NCBI RefSeq assembly: GCF_028656935.1
Contig: NZ_JAMDGZ010000010.1
Coordinates: 92,076 to 156,075 of the forward strand
Length of the DNA stretch: 64,000 nt
Source: Pseudomonas rubra
GTDB taxonomy: Bacteria; Pseudomonadota; Gammaproteobacteria; Pseudomonadales; Pseudomonadaceae
Direction: 5' to 3'
The position numbers and the translations under genes are program-made. Every line of letters starts with the position of its first letter. Positions within the stretch are counted from its first letter, which is position 1. Of the stretch, positions 25,831 to 35,984 are shown piece by piece. Below the pieces are notes generated by a model. That model had not been told where the DNA came from. It worked only from the letters and a program-made list of their open reading frames with translations, and made no database searches.

Positions 25831-27891
25831 TCAACCCGCCTTCACCGCCCGCGGCGCCTTGCCTGTCTTCATCTGTTCCAGCAACGGTGTGCACTGATTC
25901 GGCACATCGCCGCTGGGCGCGATCAGTGCCAGCAATCCGGCCGCCGGCCCCACTGCAACCCCCAGCGCGACCATGCCCACGCCGCGCAACGCCAGCGGCA
26001 ATGCCTGCACGCCGGCGCTGGGCTTGGCAAAAGGCCCGCGCACATACAACGGTGAACGCAACGAGATCAGGCGCACGCCCTTGGATTCGGGGTTGATCTT
26101 CAGGTCCAACTGCTCGCTGGCGAAGTTGGCCGTGCCGTCGATGTGGATGATCGCGTTCTCGGTATCGAAGACAAACACCCGGGTGGTCGCCAGGCCATTC
26201 TTGATGCCGAAATCGGCCGCCGCGCAGTTGATCTTCACATCCTTGTCGCCAAACAGCTTGCCGACCACATAGTTGCCAACGTTGAGCCCGGCGATTTCCA
26301 TCAATCCACGGCTGATCGCGCCATCGTTGATCAGCATCTTCAGGTCGCCATTGGCCGTGGCCAGCAAGGCCGCCACCGAGTTGCCACGCCCGCTCAGGTC
26401 GGCGTCGCCATTAAGCTCGCCGAAGCTGGTCTTCATCGGCTCGAAGGTCGGGAACAACTGCTTGAGCTTGAAGTTGCGCGCGCTCAATTGCGCTCGCCCC
26501 TGCAACGGCACACTACGGCCATCCAGGCGCACCTGGGCGTCGAGCTTGCCACCGGCAATGCCAAAGCGCAGCGGTTCCAGGCGCAGCACGCCATCGTCGA
26601 GAACGAAGTGGCTGGAGAGATCGGTAAACGGCAGTTCGGCACTGTGCACGATGCGCTTGCCGCTGAAGGTCACGTCGGCGTCCATGCTCCGCCAGCGTTC
26701 GGTCCGGAACGCCTCGACCGGCAACACCTTGCCCGCCGGTTGCTTGCTGGCACCGCCTCGGGCTTTCTGCTGGGCATTGGAATCGGCACCGATCAGCGGC
26801 GCCAGGTCCTTGAACAACAACTGATTGGAGACCAGCTTGCCGGTCAGTTTCGGCCGCGGCTGGCTGGCGGCGAAGGCCAGGTCGCCATGGATATCACTGT
26901 CACCGATCTTGCCGTTGAAGCCTTCATAGCGAAACAGCGCGCCGCCGGGCTCATGCAACTTGGCCGTGAGATGACCATCGGTTGCGTAGGGTGGTGAGTC
27001 GGGCAGAGTTACGCCGGTCAGTGGGTACAGGTTGCCCAGGCTAGTACCGGAGAGTCGCAAGCGCAGGTCCAACGCTCCGAGATTACGCGGATCGGTGAGC
27101 GTGCCAGCGACGGCGATACGGGTGGCTCCGATGGCCATGTCGGCTTGCAGTGGGAACGGCTGCGCAGCGTCCTGCAGCGCCAGCAGGCCGCCAATCTTGC
27201 CAGTACCGGCAAGCGCCTGACCTTTGTAGAGGCCCTTGACCTTGAGTCCGAAGGCATAATCCTGGGCGGCACCAGTCTTTTGCGCGGCCCCCTTGCCGAC
27301 GATATCGCCGAACGGGATCGGCTTACCCAGTGGGTCGATCAGCACGTCCAGTTGAGTCTTCAGGCTCTGGTCGTCGAGTCTGACCTGGCCCTTATCGAAG
27401 CCGATAGCGCCGATATCCAGCACCCATTGCGACGCTTCGGCCTGGTCATCCTTGGGCCCGAAATCGAAGTTCCAGTTGGCACGGCCATCGGCCAGGCGCT
27501 TGAGGCTGGCGGTCGGCTGGTTGAGGCCGATGCGCGGAATGACGATCTGCTGCACCAATAGCGGCAGCGGCGCCAGGCGGAACTCGACACGCTTGAGGCC
27601 GACCATCTGCGGTTCCTTGAGCCAGTCCGGGTTGCCCAGGGTAAGGTCCTCGGCAATGAAATGCGGCCACGGCAGCCAGGCACGCCAACCACCCTGCTCC
27701 GGCTCACGCTGCCAGCGCACGGCCAGGTTGCCATTGATCGCAAAGGGCCGATGCAGCGCTTCGGAGACCTTGGCATTGAGGGTCGGCTTGATCCGGTTCC
27801 AGTCGAAGGTGGCGATGACGATCACCAGTACGCCCAGGACCAGCAGCAGGCTGGCCAGGGTCCAGGTGATGATTTTGGCAGGACGCGTCAT
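25831..27891 (-). CDS. AsmA family protein
   Basis: A 686-residue envelope protein with one N-terminal membrane helix (about residues 7-28, IITWTLASLLLVLGVLVIVIA) and a long periplasmic beta-rich body. The AsmA N-terminal domain follows the helix (FDWNRIKPTLNAKVSEALHRPFAINGNL), and the conserved AsmA C-terminal block lies near 470-600 (GDADLSGRGNSVAALLATANGDLKM and GLNVGNYVVGKLFGDKDVKI). The family forms bridge-like lipid-transport proteins between the inner and outer membranes. ATG 27891 is chosen over an upstream in-frame codon at 27942 because a GGAG site precedes it. Confidence 0.87.
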   Translation of the reverse strand: MTRPAKIITWTLASLLLVLGVLVIVIATFDWNRIKPTLNAKVSEALHRPFAINGNLAVRWQREPEQGGWRAWLPWPHFIAEDLTLGNPDWLKEPQMVGLKRVEFRLAPLPLLVQQIVIPRIGLNQPTASLKRLADGRANWNFDFGPKDDQAEASQWVLDIGAIGFDKGQVRLDDQSLKTQLDVLIDPLGKPIPFGDIVGKGAAQKTGAAQDYAFGLKVKGLYKGQALAGTGKIGGLLALQDAAQPFPLQADMAIGATRIAVAGTLTDPRNLGALDLRLRLSGTSLGNLYPLTGVTLPDSPPYATDGHLTAKLHEPGGALFRYEGFNGKIGDSDIHGDLAFAASQPRPKLTGKLVSNQLLFKDLAPLIGADSNAQQKARGGASKQPAGKVLPVEAFRTERWRSMDADVTFSGKRIVHSAELPFTDLSSHFVLDDGVLRLEPLRFGIAGGKLDAQVRLDGRSVPLQGRAQLSARNFKLKQLFPTFEPMKTSFGELNGDADLSGRGNSVAALLATANGDLKMLINDGAISRGLMEIAGLNVGNYVVGKLFGDKDVKINCAAADFGIKNGLATTRVFVFDTENAIIHIDGTANFASEQLDLKINPESKGVRLISLRSPLYVRGPFAKPSAGVQALPLALRGVGMVALGVAVGPAAGLLALIAPSGDVPNQCTPLLEQMKTGKAPRAVKAG

Positions 27892-28231
27892 TGCACGGTT
27901 CTCCGGATGGCTGCAGGGCAAAAACGGGCGCGCTGATGGCACCTATCTCTTCGGACTGATGAAATCCCGAGGGGTTTAATCGGTCAGCCATGATAACGAG
28001 GTTTTTTCTGACCTTTCTCTCAACTTTTGTCGATCGTTACCACCTTCGGCAGCGTCGGTAACAGCCTGCCCGCCATGCCCCATCAAGCCGTAAGCCGCTA
28101 CCCAGAGCGGTCGCTGCAAAACATCAATTCCGTTGATTGTTACCATTATCTTTATGAACTTTTATCTGGCGTTTCCCGGCGTAGCATTGGCTCCGTACCC
28201 ACTTTCCAGCCCCACCGAGGAGCACCGAACC
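27892..28231. other. Intergenic region between divergent genes
   Basis: These 340 bases hold the outward promoters of the AsmA gene and the repeat-protein gene. I see an inverted pair GTTACC (28036-28041) / GGTAAC (28057-28062), and ATCAA-N5-TTGAT near 28122-28136 in an AT-richer stretch, but no convincing -35/-10 pair and no gene. Confidence 0.4.
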
Positions 28232-28588
28232 ATGAAACGCCAATTACTGCTTAGCCTGTCCCTGTCCATCCTGGCTGCCAACGCCTTTGCCGTACCCGCT
28301 GCCGAACAGGCCCTGACCGCCGAATCACGCTCAAGCTCGACGGTGATCTCGCAACCGCTCAATCCACTGGCCGAAGGTGGCTCGGATCGCTTGCTGGAGC
28401 GCAACAATCGTGTTGCCGAAGGCGGTGCTGATCGCCTGAATGACCGAGTCAAAGTGGCCGAGGGTGGTTCCGATCGCCTGAAACAGTATTACAAAGTAGC
28501 CGAAGGTGGTTCAGACCGTCTGAATGCACGCTTGCAGGTCGCAGAAGGTGGATCTGATCGTCTGATCGAAAACCAGCGCGCGAGCTGA
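28232..28588 (+). CDS. Exported AEGGSDRL-repeat protein
   Basis: A 118-residue precursor: signal peptide about residues 1-20 (ILAANAFA), a short Ser/Thr linker, then five tandem units of 14-15 residues, each starting (L/V)AEGG(S/A)DRL and continuing with a charged or amide-rich tail (LERNNR, NDRVK, KQYYK, NARLQ, IENQRAS). I do not recognise a characterised family. The motif is not a genuine RTX nonapeptide because the GGxGxD spacing is absent. ATG 28232 follows GAGGAG (28216-28221). A strong terminator follows, so the gene is monocistronic. Role unknown; an extracellular or periplasmic location is likely. Confidence 0.78.
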   Translation: MKRQLLLSLSLSILAANAFAVPAAEQALTAESRSSSTVISQPLNPLAEGGSDRLLERNNRVAEGGADRLNDRVKVAEGGSDRLKQYYKVAEGGSDRLNARLQVAEGGSDRLIENQRAS

Positions 28589-28638
28589 AGCCTATGCCAG
28601 ACAACAACAGACACCAGCGCTGTAGCAGCTCCCCTCCC

Positions 28639-28669
28639 AGCCCGGTCCATTGACCGGGCTTTGTTTTTC
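28639..28669 (+). terminator. Rho-independent terminator of the repeat-protein gene
   Basis: Perfect 9-bp stem AGCCCGGTC / GACCGGGCT with a 4-base loop, followed by ttgtttttc. Confidence 0.9.
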
Positions 28670-28722
28670 TGGCGCCAGGCTATTAGAGTGCAGGGCTGTT
28701 TCATTGCCTGCCGATACTTGCC

Positions 28723-29352
28723 ATGCTGCCGCGCGCCGAACAAAAGCAACAGACCCGCCAAGCCCTGCTGGATGCCGCCCGCCACCTGATGGAAAGCGGT
28801 CGAGGCTTCGGCAGCATCAGCCTGCGCGAAGTGGCGAAAACCGCAGGCATCGTCCCCACCGGCTTTTACCGGCACTTCGTCGACATGGACGAACTGGGCC
28901 TGGTCCTGGTCAATGAGGTCGGCGAAACCTTCCGCCAGACCATCCGCCTGGTGCGCCAGAACGAATTCGAGCTCGGTGGCATCACCGATGCCTCGGTACG
29001 GATCTTTCTCGACGTGGTCGCGGCCAACCGCGCCCAGTTCCTGTTCCTCGCCCGCGAGCAGTACGGCGGCTCGCAGCCGGTGCGCCAGGCCATCGGCGAC
29101 TTGCGCCAGGGCATCAGCTCGGACCTGGCCACCGACCTTGCACGCATGCCGCGCTGGCAACACCTGGACGCCGCTGCCCTGGCGGTGATGGCCGACCTGG
29201 TGGTGAAAACCGTGTTCGCCACCCTGCCGGAGTTGATCGACGAACCGAGCGCCAATACTGCCGAAATGATCAGCGCCCAGGAGAAGATCACCCAGCAGCT
29301 GCGCTTCATCTTTATCGGCGCCAAGCATTGGCAGGGGCTCAGTACCCTGTAG
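28723..29352 (+). CDS. TetR family regulator, FabR/DesT-like
   Basis: A 209-residue TetR regulator. The helix-turn-helix is in residues about 12-56 (RQALLDAARHLMESGRGFGSISLREVAKTAGIVPTGFYRHF). The sequence SISLREVAKTAGIVPTGFYR and DMDELGLVLV closely parallel FabR/DesT, repressors that sense the unsaturated:saturated acyl-CoA ratio and control fatty-acid desaturation. No desaturase or fab gene is adjacent, so the target is elsewhere or the paralogue has a different role. Independent transcription unit between two terminated genes. Confidence 0.82.
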   Translation: MLPRAEQKQQTRQALLDAARHLMESGRGFGSISLREVAKTAGIVPTGFYRHFVDMDELGLVLVNEVGETFRQTIRLVRQNEFELGGITDASVRIFLDVVAANRAQFLFLAREQYGGSQPVRQAIGDLRQGISSDLATDLARMPRWQHLDAAALAVMADLVVKTVFATLPELIDEPSANTAEMISAQEKITQQLRFIFIGAKHWQGLSTL

Positions 29353-29446
29353 GCCGTGTGCTGTGCTGGCCGCACCGCCACCCCCAAACTCCCCGCCGTT
29401 TCCTGCTACCATTGCGCGCAAACGCACCGACCGCGACGATTTTTCC

Positions 29447-30547
29447 ATGCCCGACCTTTGTACTGCCCCGTCTGAACTGCTCGCCAAGGTCCAGGCGCAC
29501 TTTGACCTGCGCATCGTGCCGCTGTGGCAAGGCCCGGGCTGGAATGCAGAGATGGCGCTGCCCTTCGAAGCCCTTGATCCGCAGCAACGGCCACTGCCGG
29601 TGCAACGCTATCGGGCCATGGCCTGCGCGCGCCAGTTGTACCTGTTCAGCAGCCGTATCGAACAACCTGGTGCCCGCGAGCGCGCTGCAGCGCTGTTTCG
29701 CTCGTTGCAGCGGCACTTCCATGATGCCGAGCACGGCGGCTGGTTCTACAGCATCGATGCCCAGGGCAAGCCACTGGACCGGCGTAAGGACCTCTACACC
29801 CACGCCTTTATCGTCTTCGCCTGCGCGCATTATTGGGGCAAGGTTCGCGAGCAACTGGTCGAATCGACTCTCGACGCCGCGCTGGCAGTGATTGCCGAGC
29901 AATTCGCCCGTGATGATGGCCTGTACGAGGCGAGCCTTGGCGAAGACTGGTCGGACCTTGCCAGTGGCCCCCTGCAGAACCCGCTGATGCACCTGGCCGA
30001 AGCCTTCCTCGCCACATTGTCGGTGCGTGACGATGAAGCCGTAGCGCAGGCGTTGGAAGACCTGGCAGCGGCCATGCAAGCGCACTTCATCGACCCTGAA
30101 CACGGGGTGATGCTGGAGAAACCGCGAGGCGCTGTGGATAACTGGTTCGAACCGGGGCACCAGTTCGAATGGTTCTACTTACTGGAGTCTTCACCACTGC
30201 TATGCGGTGGCGAGTTGCATCGGTCGCTCAGCCGCGCGTTCACCTATGCCGAGCACTGCGGGGTGAAGGACACCGCAGTGCTGGCCATGCTCAGCGCCGA
30301 TGGCCAGGTGCGTGATGCCACCCAACGCATCTGGGCCCAGGCCGAGTACCTGCGCGCCCTGACCTTGCGCCCGGACAGTGACGCCAAGGTACTGGCCCAG
30401 CTCCAGGCGCTGCAGCAGAATTTCCTGCATGCCGATGGCTGGTATGAGTGTCGGGATGCCAGTGGCAAGGTCAGCCGCGAAGATATGCCGTCGACCACGC
30501 CTTACCATTTGGCGACTTGTCTGGAAGGGTTGCAGCGTCAGCACTGA
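29447..30547 (+). CDS. AGE family epimerase/isomerase
   Basis: A 366-residue (alpha/alpha)6-barrel protein of the N-acylglucosamine 2-epimerase / mannose isomerase family. Visible blocks are HDAEHGGWFYSIDAQGKPLDRRKDLYTHAFIVFA near the middle and NWFEPGHQFEWFYLL further on, with catalytic-type His residues in each (LYTHAF and PGHQFEW). It probably interconverts aldose and ketose sugars (mannose-fructose type). ATG 29447 is chosen; the frame is open 84 bases further upstream without a good start. Single gene, followed by a REP element. Confidence 0.85.
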   Translation: MPDLCTAPSELLAKVQAHFDLRIVPLWQGPGWNAEMALPFEALDPQQRPLPVQRYRAMACARQLYLFSSRIEQPGARERAAALFRSLQRHFHDAEHGGWFYSIDAQGKPLDRRKDLYTHAFIVFACAHYWGKVREQLVESTLDAALAVIAEQFARDDGLYEASLGEDWSDLASGPLQNPLMHLAEAFLATLSVRDDEAVAQALEDLAAAMQAHFIDPEHGVMLEKPRGAVDNWFEPGHQFEWFYLLESSPLLCGGELHRSLSRAFTYAEHCGVKDTAVLAMLSADGQVRDATQRIWAQAEYLRALTLRPDSDAKVLAQLQALQQNFLHADGWYECRDASGKVSREDMPSTTPYHLATCLEGLQRQH

Positions 30548-30550
30548 CGC

Positions 30551-30592
30551 TATCGCGGGGCATTGTGGGAGCGGGCTTGCCCCGCGATGGGC
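30551..30592. repeat. REP element
   Basis: One REP palindrome (ATCGCGGGGC ... GCGGGCTTGCCCCGCGAT) between the convergent AGE and SDR genes. Confidence 0.8.
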
Positions 30593-30594
30593 CC

Positions 30595-31994
<1,400 letters not shown>

Positions 31995-32001
31995 CAAAAA
32001 A

Positions 32002-32022
32002 ATGCCCCGTCACACGGGGCAT
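32002..32022 (-). terminator. Terminator after livF
   Basis: Perfect 9-bp stem ATGCCCCGT / ACGGGGCAT with a 3-base loop. A-runs to the left and T-runs to the right make it functional in both directions; it ends the minus-strand liv operon. Confidence 0.9.
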
Positions 32023-32038
32023 TTTTTCCAGCAAAAGA

Positions 32039-32755
32039 TCAGTGCCCGCCCAGATAAGCGTTGCGCACCTCCTCATTGACCAACAGCTCCTGGCCAGTAC
32101 CGGTCAGGCGGATATGGCCGTTGACCATCACATAGGCGCGGTCCGAGAGCTTCAGCGCATGGTTGGCGTTCTGCTCCACCAGGAAGATGGTCATGCCGGT
32201 CTGAGCCAGCTCACGCAAGGTGGCGAAGATCTGCTTGACCACGATCGGCGCCAGGCCCAGCGACGGCTCATCGAGCAGCAGCAACTTGGGCCGGCTCATC
32301 AGTGCCCGGGCAATGGCGAGCATTTGCTGCTCGCCGCCAGACATGGTCATGGCACGCTGGTTACGCCGCTCCTTGAGCCGTGGGAACAGCTCGAACATGC
32401 GCTGCATGTCCTCACTGGCAAACTTGTCGCCAATCGGGATGGTCCCCATCATCAGGTTCTCTTCCACCGACATGTCGGGGAACACCCGCCGGCCTTCCGG
32501 CGACTGGGCAATACCGTTGGAAGCAATGTAGTGCGAGGACTTGTGGGTAATGTCAGTGCCGCGGTAGATGATCTGCCCGGCGGCGGCCCGCGGCTGGCCG
32601 AAGATCGACATCAGCAGGGTCGACTTGCCGGCGCCGTTGGAGCCGATCAGGCTCACTGTTTCACCCTCATCAATGTGCAGCGAGACTTTTTTCAGGGCCT
32701 GGATCGGCCCGTAAAACACGTCGATCTCTTTGAGTTCGAGGATCGGTGCACTCAT
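32039..32755 (-). CDS. livF: Branched-chain amino acid ABC transporter ATPase LivF/BraG
   Basis: A 238-residue ATPase with Walker A GSNGAGKST, signature MSGGEQQMLAIARAL and Walker B LLLLDEPSLGLAP, all characteristic of LivF. It energises uptake of leucine, isoleucine and valine with LivG and the LivHM channel. Its ATG overlaps the livG stop. Last gene of the operon, followed by a strong terminator. Confidence 0.95.
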   Translation of the reverse strand: MSAPILELKEIDVFYGPIQALKKVSLHIDEGETVSLIGSNGAGKSTLLMSIFGQPRAAAGQIIYRGTDITHKSSHYIASNGIAQSPEGRRVFPDMSVEENLMMGTIPIGDKFASEDMQRMFELFPRLKERRNQRAMTMSGGEQQMLAIARALMSRPKLLLLDEPSLGLAPIVVKQIFATLRELAQTGMTIFLVEQNANHALKLSDRAYVMVNGHIRLTGTGQELLVNEEVRNAYLGGH

Positions 32756-33627
32756 ACCAGTTCCTCTTCATCGGCGCCCAGGTAGGCGGCAATTACCGTC
32801 GGATTGTGACGGATGTCTTGTGGCGCGCCTTCGGCGATCACGTTACCGTGGTCAAGCACCACGATATGGTCGGATATGCTCATGACCATGCCCATGTCGT
32901 GCTCGATCAGCACCACAGTCAGGTCGTGCTCGTCACGCAATACGCGGATCATCTTGCTCAAGGCCTCGGTCTCCTGCGGATTGAGGCCCGCCGCCGGTTC
33001 GTCCAGGCAGATGATCTGCGGCCGCGTGCACATGGCCCGGGCAATCTCCAGGCGACGTTGCTGGCCGTACGACAGTTCACCGGCCAGGCGGTTGGCGCAG
33101 TCGACCAGGTCAACCACTTCCAGCCAGTAGAAGGCGTGGTCCAGGGCATCGCTTTCAGCCTTGCGGTAGCCCTTGGTGTTGAGTACGCCGGCCAGCAAAT
33201 TGCGGTTGACCCACATGTGCTGGGCCACCAGCAGGTTCTCGACCACCGACATTTCCCGGAACAGGCGAATGTTCTGGAAGGTCCGCGCCAGGCCTGCGCG
33301 GTTGACCAGGTGGGTACCGCCAAACATCTTGTAATGCAGGCGGTTGATAAAGCGCTTGGGCGAGACGAAGTCACCGAACTGGAAACGCTCGCCCAGCAGC
33401 TGGATAACGTTGGTGCGGGTGCCGCGCATGTTCAGCTCGATCTTGCCGCCACTGGCCTTGTAGAAACCGGTCAGGCAGTTGAACACCGTGGTCTTGCCAG
33501 CACCGTTGGGGCCGATCAGGGCGAAAATGGAGTTGCGCTTGACCTTCAGGCTGACATCGCTGAGCGCCTTGATCCCGCCAAACTGCATCATCAGGTTGTC
33601 GACCGAGAGAATCACCTCATCGCTCAT
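32752..33627 (-). CDS. livG: Branched-chain amino acid ABC transporter ATPase LivG/BraF
   Basis: A 291-residue ATPase with Walker A GPNGAGKTT, signature LSYGQQRRLEIARAM and Walker B IICLDEPAAGLNP, including the LivG-specific insertion between Walker A and the signature (MFGGTHLVNRAGLARTFQNIRLF). Start overlaps the livM stop and the 3' end overlaps livF, giving tight translational coupling. Confidence 0.95.
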   Translation of the reverse strand: MSDEVILSVDNLMMQFGGIKALSDVSLKVKRNSIFALIGPNGAGKTTVFNCLTGFYKASGGKIELNMRGTRTNVIQLLGERFQFGDFVSPKRFINRLHYKMFGGTHLVNRAGLARTFQNIRLFREMSVVENLLVAQHMWVNRNLLAGVLNTKGYRKAESDALDHAFYWLEVVDLVDCANRLAGELSYGQQRRLEIARAMCTRPQIICLDEPAAGLNPQETEALSKMIRVLRDEHDLTVVLIEHDMGMVMSISDHIVVLDHGNVIAEGAPQDIRHNPTVIAAYLGADEEELV

Positions 33628-34907
33628 GGCGCTACTCCTTTACGCGGAACCACACCGGTACGGCTGATGCGAATCAGGCCGCGCGGCCTCCAGATCATCA
33701 TCAACACCATCAGCACGCCGAACAGCAGCACCCGGTATTCGGAGAAACTGCGCAACAACTCCGGCGCCACGGTCAGCACGAACGCGGCAATCACCACACC
33801 GACGGTCGAGCCCATGCCGCCGAGCACGACGATGGCAAGGATCAGCGCCGACTCGAAGAAGGTGAACGAGGACGGGTTGACGAAGCCCTGGTAGCTGGCA
33901 AAGAACACCCCGGCAAGGCCTGCGGTGGAGGCCCCTAGGGTGAAGGCCGAGAGTTTTACCAGTACATGGTTAAGACCCATGGAGCGGCAGGCAATCTCGT
34001 CTTCGCGCAGGGCTTCCCAGGCACGCCCAACCGGCATGCGGGTCAGCCGGTGCTTGATGTACAAAACCGCCAGCACTACTAGGAACAAGACGATGTAGAT
34101 GAACAGGAACTTCAGGTTGGGGTTGTAATCGATGCCGAAGAACTCATGGAACGGCACGCCGCCGTCCTTGGCCCGTCGACCGAACTCCAGGCCCATGAAG
34201 GTTGGCGACGGCACCGGCATGCCGTTGGGGCCACCGGTGAACGACAGCCAGTTGTTCAGTATCAGCCGAATGATTTCACCAAAGCCCAGGGTGACAATGG
34301 CCAGGTAGTCGCCATGCATCCTCAGCACCGGGAAGCCTAATATGCACCCGGCTAAAGCCGCCGCAATGGCGGCCAGCGGCAGCACGGTCCAGAAGCCCAG
34401 GCCCAGGTATTGGTAACCCAACGCCAGGCCATAGGCACCAATGGCGTAGAAGGCCACGTACCCCAGGTCAAGCAAACCGGCCAGGCCGACCACAATATTC
34501 AGGCCCAGGCCCAACAGCACGTAGATCAGGCCGAGGATGACCACCGTCAGCAGGTACTTGTTGGCAAAGAACGGGAAGACGATGGCGATCACGATCAGTG
34601 CCGGGATGATCCAGCGCAGCCGTGACTTGTAGTCCGGCGCCAGCACATGCACGCCGGAGCCACTGCCCTCGAAACCCTGCAGGATCGACTGGCCCTTGGG
34701 CGTCTGCAGAAACAGGCTGAGCAGAAAACGCCCGGCCATCACCCCGGCCACCAGCCAGGCAACACGAGTGGGCTCAAGGTTGAAGCTGTAACCGTCAAGC
34801 ACCACACCGACGATGGGACCAAAGACGATCAGGGAAATCAGCCCGGCGAGAATCGCATCGATCAGGCTGCGCTTGATATCGAATGAAGTAGATTTGGCAG
34901 CAGACAT
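33624..34907 (-). CDS. livM: Branched-chain amino acid ABC transporter permease LivM/BraE
   Basis: A 427-residue permease. An N-terminal extension with two or three membrane segments (about 12-100) precedes the core, which begins YVLLGLGLNIVVGLAGLLDLGY. The coupling region EDEIACRSMGLNHVLVKLSAF is intact. The frame continues upstream through livH, but ATG 34907, two bases after the livH stop, gives the normal BraE length. Forms the channel with LivH. Confidence 0.94.
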   Translation of the reverse strand: MSAAKSTSFDIKRSLIDAILAGLISLIVFGPIVGVVLDGYSFNLEPTRVAWLVAGVMAGRFLLSLFLQTPKGQSILQGFEGSGSGVHVLAPDYKSRLRWIIPALIVIAIVFPFFANKYLLTVVILGLIYVLLGLGLNIVVGLAGLLDLGYVAFYAIGAYGLALGYQYLGLGFWTVLPLAAIAAALAGCILGFPVLRMHGDYLAIVTLGFGEIIRLILNNWLSFTGGPNGMPVPSPTFMGLEFGRRAKDGGVPFHEFFGIDYNPNLKFLFIYIVLFLVVLAVLYIKHRLTRMPVGRAWEALREDEIACRSMGLNHVLVKLSAFTLGASTAGLAGVFFASYQGFVNPSSFTFFESALILAIVVLGGMGSTVGVVIAAFVLTVAPELLRSFSEYRVLLFGVLMVLMMIWRPRGLIRISRTGVVPRKGVAP

Positions 34908-34909
34908 AC

Positions 34910-35824
34910 TTACACCTTCGCCACGAGTGGGCGACCCAGCAGGCCTTGGGGACGGAAGATCAGGATCAGCACCAGCAGCGAGAAACTGAACACGTCTTTG
35001 TAGTCGGAGTTGATCAGCCCGGAGAACAACGACTCGGAAATGCCGAGGATGATCCCGCCGAGCATGGCGCCCGGTAATGAGCCGATACCACCGAGGACTG
35101 CGGCGGTGAACGCCTTGATGCCGATGATGAAACCGGCATAGAAGTCGAAGGTGCCGTAGTTCATGGTGATCAGCACGCCGGCCAGGGCTGCCATCACTGC
35201 ACCGATGACAAACACATAGGAGATCACCCGGTCGGTGTTGATACCGAGGATCGAGGCCATTTTGCGATCCTGCTGGGTGGCCCGACACATGCGCCCAAGT
35301 TTGGTGAACTTGATGATGTAGGTCAGCGCAGCCATGCCAACGAAGGCTGCCACCAGGATGAAGATCTTGGTGTAGGTCAGCTGGACGAAGCCGGTGCCCA
35401 CTTCCATGCGCCAGGCGCCTTCGAGCAGGGTCGGAACGCCTTGCTGGCGTGCGCCCTGGCTGATCTGTGCGTAGTTCTGCAGGATCAGCGAGATGCCGAT
35501 GGCACTGATCAAGGGGGCCAGCCGTGTGGAGTTACGCAGGGGTTTGTAAGCGATACGTTCGATGGTCCAGCCGTAGACACCGGTGACCACCACCGTGAAG
35601 ATCAGCGTCCCGAGCATCAGCAAGGGGAAGGATTCGATACCGAAATACGCCAGCAATGCCAGGCTGATTGCCGCCAGATACGCGGAAATCATATACACCT
35701 CGCCGTGCGCGAAGTTGATCATGCCGATGATGCCATAGACCATTGTGTAGCCGATGGCGATCAAGCCATAGACCGACCCGAGGGTCAGACCGTTGACCAG
35801 TTGCTGCAGGAAAATACCATCCAT
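34910..35824 (-). CDS. livH: Branched-chain amino acid ABC transporter permease LivH/BraD
   Basis: A 304-residue permease beginning MDGIFLQQLVNGLTLGSVYG, with about eight membrane segments. GLIAIGYTMVYGIIGMINFAHGEVYM and the coupling segment RATQQDRKMASILGIN are family landmarks. It lies 160 bases downstream of livK, across a strong hairpin. Confidence 0.95.
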   Translation of the reverse strand: MDGIFLQQLVNGLTLGSVYGLIAIGYTMVYGIIGMINFAHGEVYMISAYLAAISLALLAYFGIESFPLLMLGTLIFTVVVTGVYGWTIERIAYKPLRNSTRLAPLISAIGISLILQNYAQISQGARQQGVPTLLEGAWRMEVGTGFVQLTYTKIFILVAAFVGMAALTYIIKFTKLGRMCRATQQDRKMASILGINTDRVISYVFVIGAVMAALAGVLITMNYGTFDFYAGFIIGIKAFTAAVLGGIGSLPGAMLGGIILGISESLFSGLINSDYKDVFSFSLLVLILIFRPQGLLGRPLVAKV

Positions 35825-35945
35825 AACGCAATCTCACGTATTTGAGATTGCACAAGCGCCGACTACGGTGAGCCCCGGATGAAGCGGCCCTCGCAGCGCA
35901 GGGTTGTGCAGATCTACGAGAAAAGACAGGTACGGCGCAAAACCG

Positions 35946-35980
35946 GGTAGCGACCCGGGCAAAAGCCCAGGTCGCCTACC
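35946..35980 (-). terminator. Strong hairpin between livK and livH
   Basis: GGTAGGCGACC-x-GGGC / GCCC-GGGTCGCTACC on the minus strand forms a stem of about 15 bp with a TTTT loop, five bases after the livK stop, followed by a short T run. Probably a partial terminator or mRNA stabiliser that keeps the binding protein in excess over the membrane components. Confidence 0.7.
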
Positions 35981-35984
35981 TTTG

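Noticed and set aside
28365..28588. Possible CRISPR-like array from regular DNA repeats
   Set aside because: The repeats are 42-45-base coding units in frame inside a signal-peptide protein, with no constant direct repeat, leader or cas genes.
28365..28588. RTX calcium-binding repeats
   Set aside because: AEGGSDRL lacks the GGxGxDxUx nonapeptide spacing and the repeat period is 14-15 residues.
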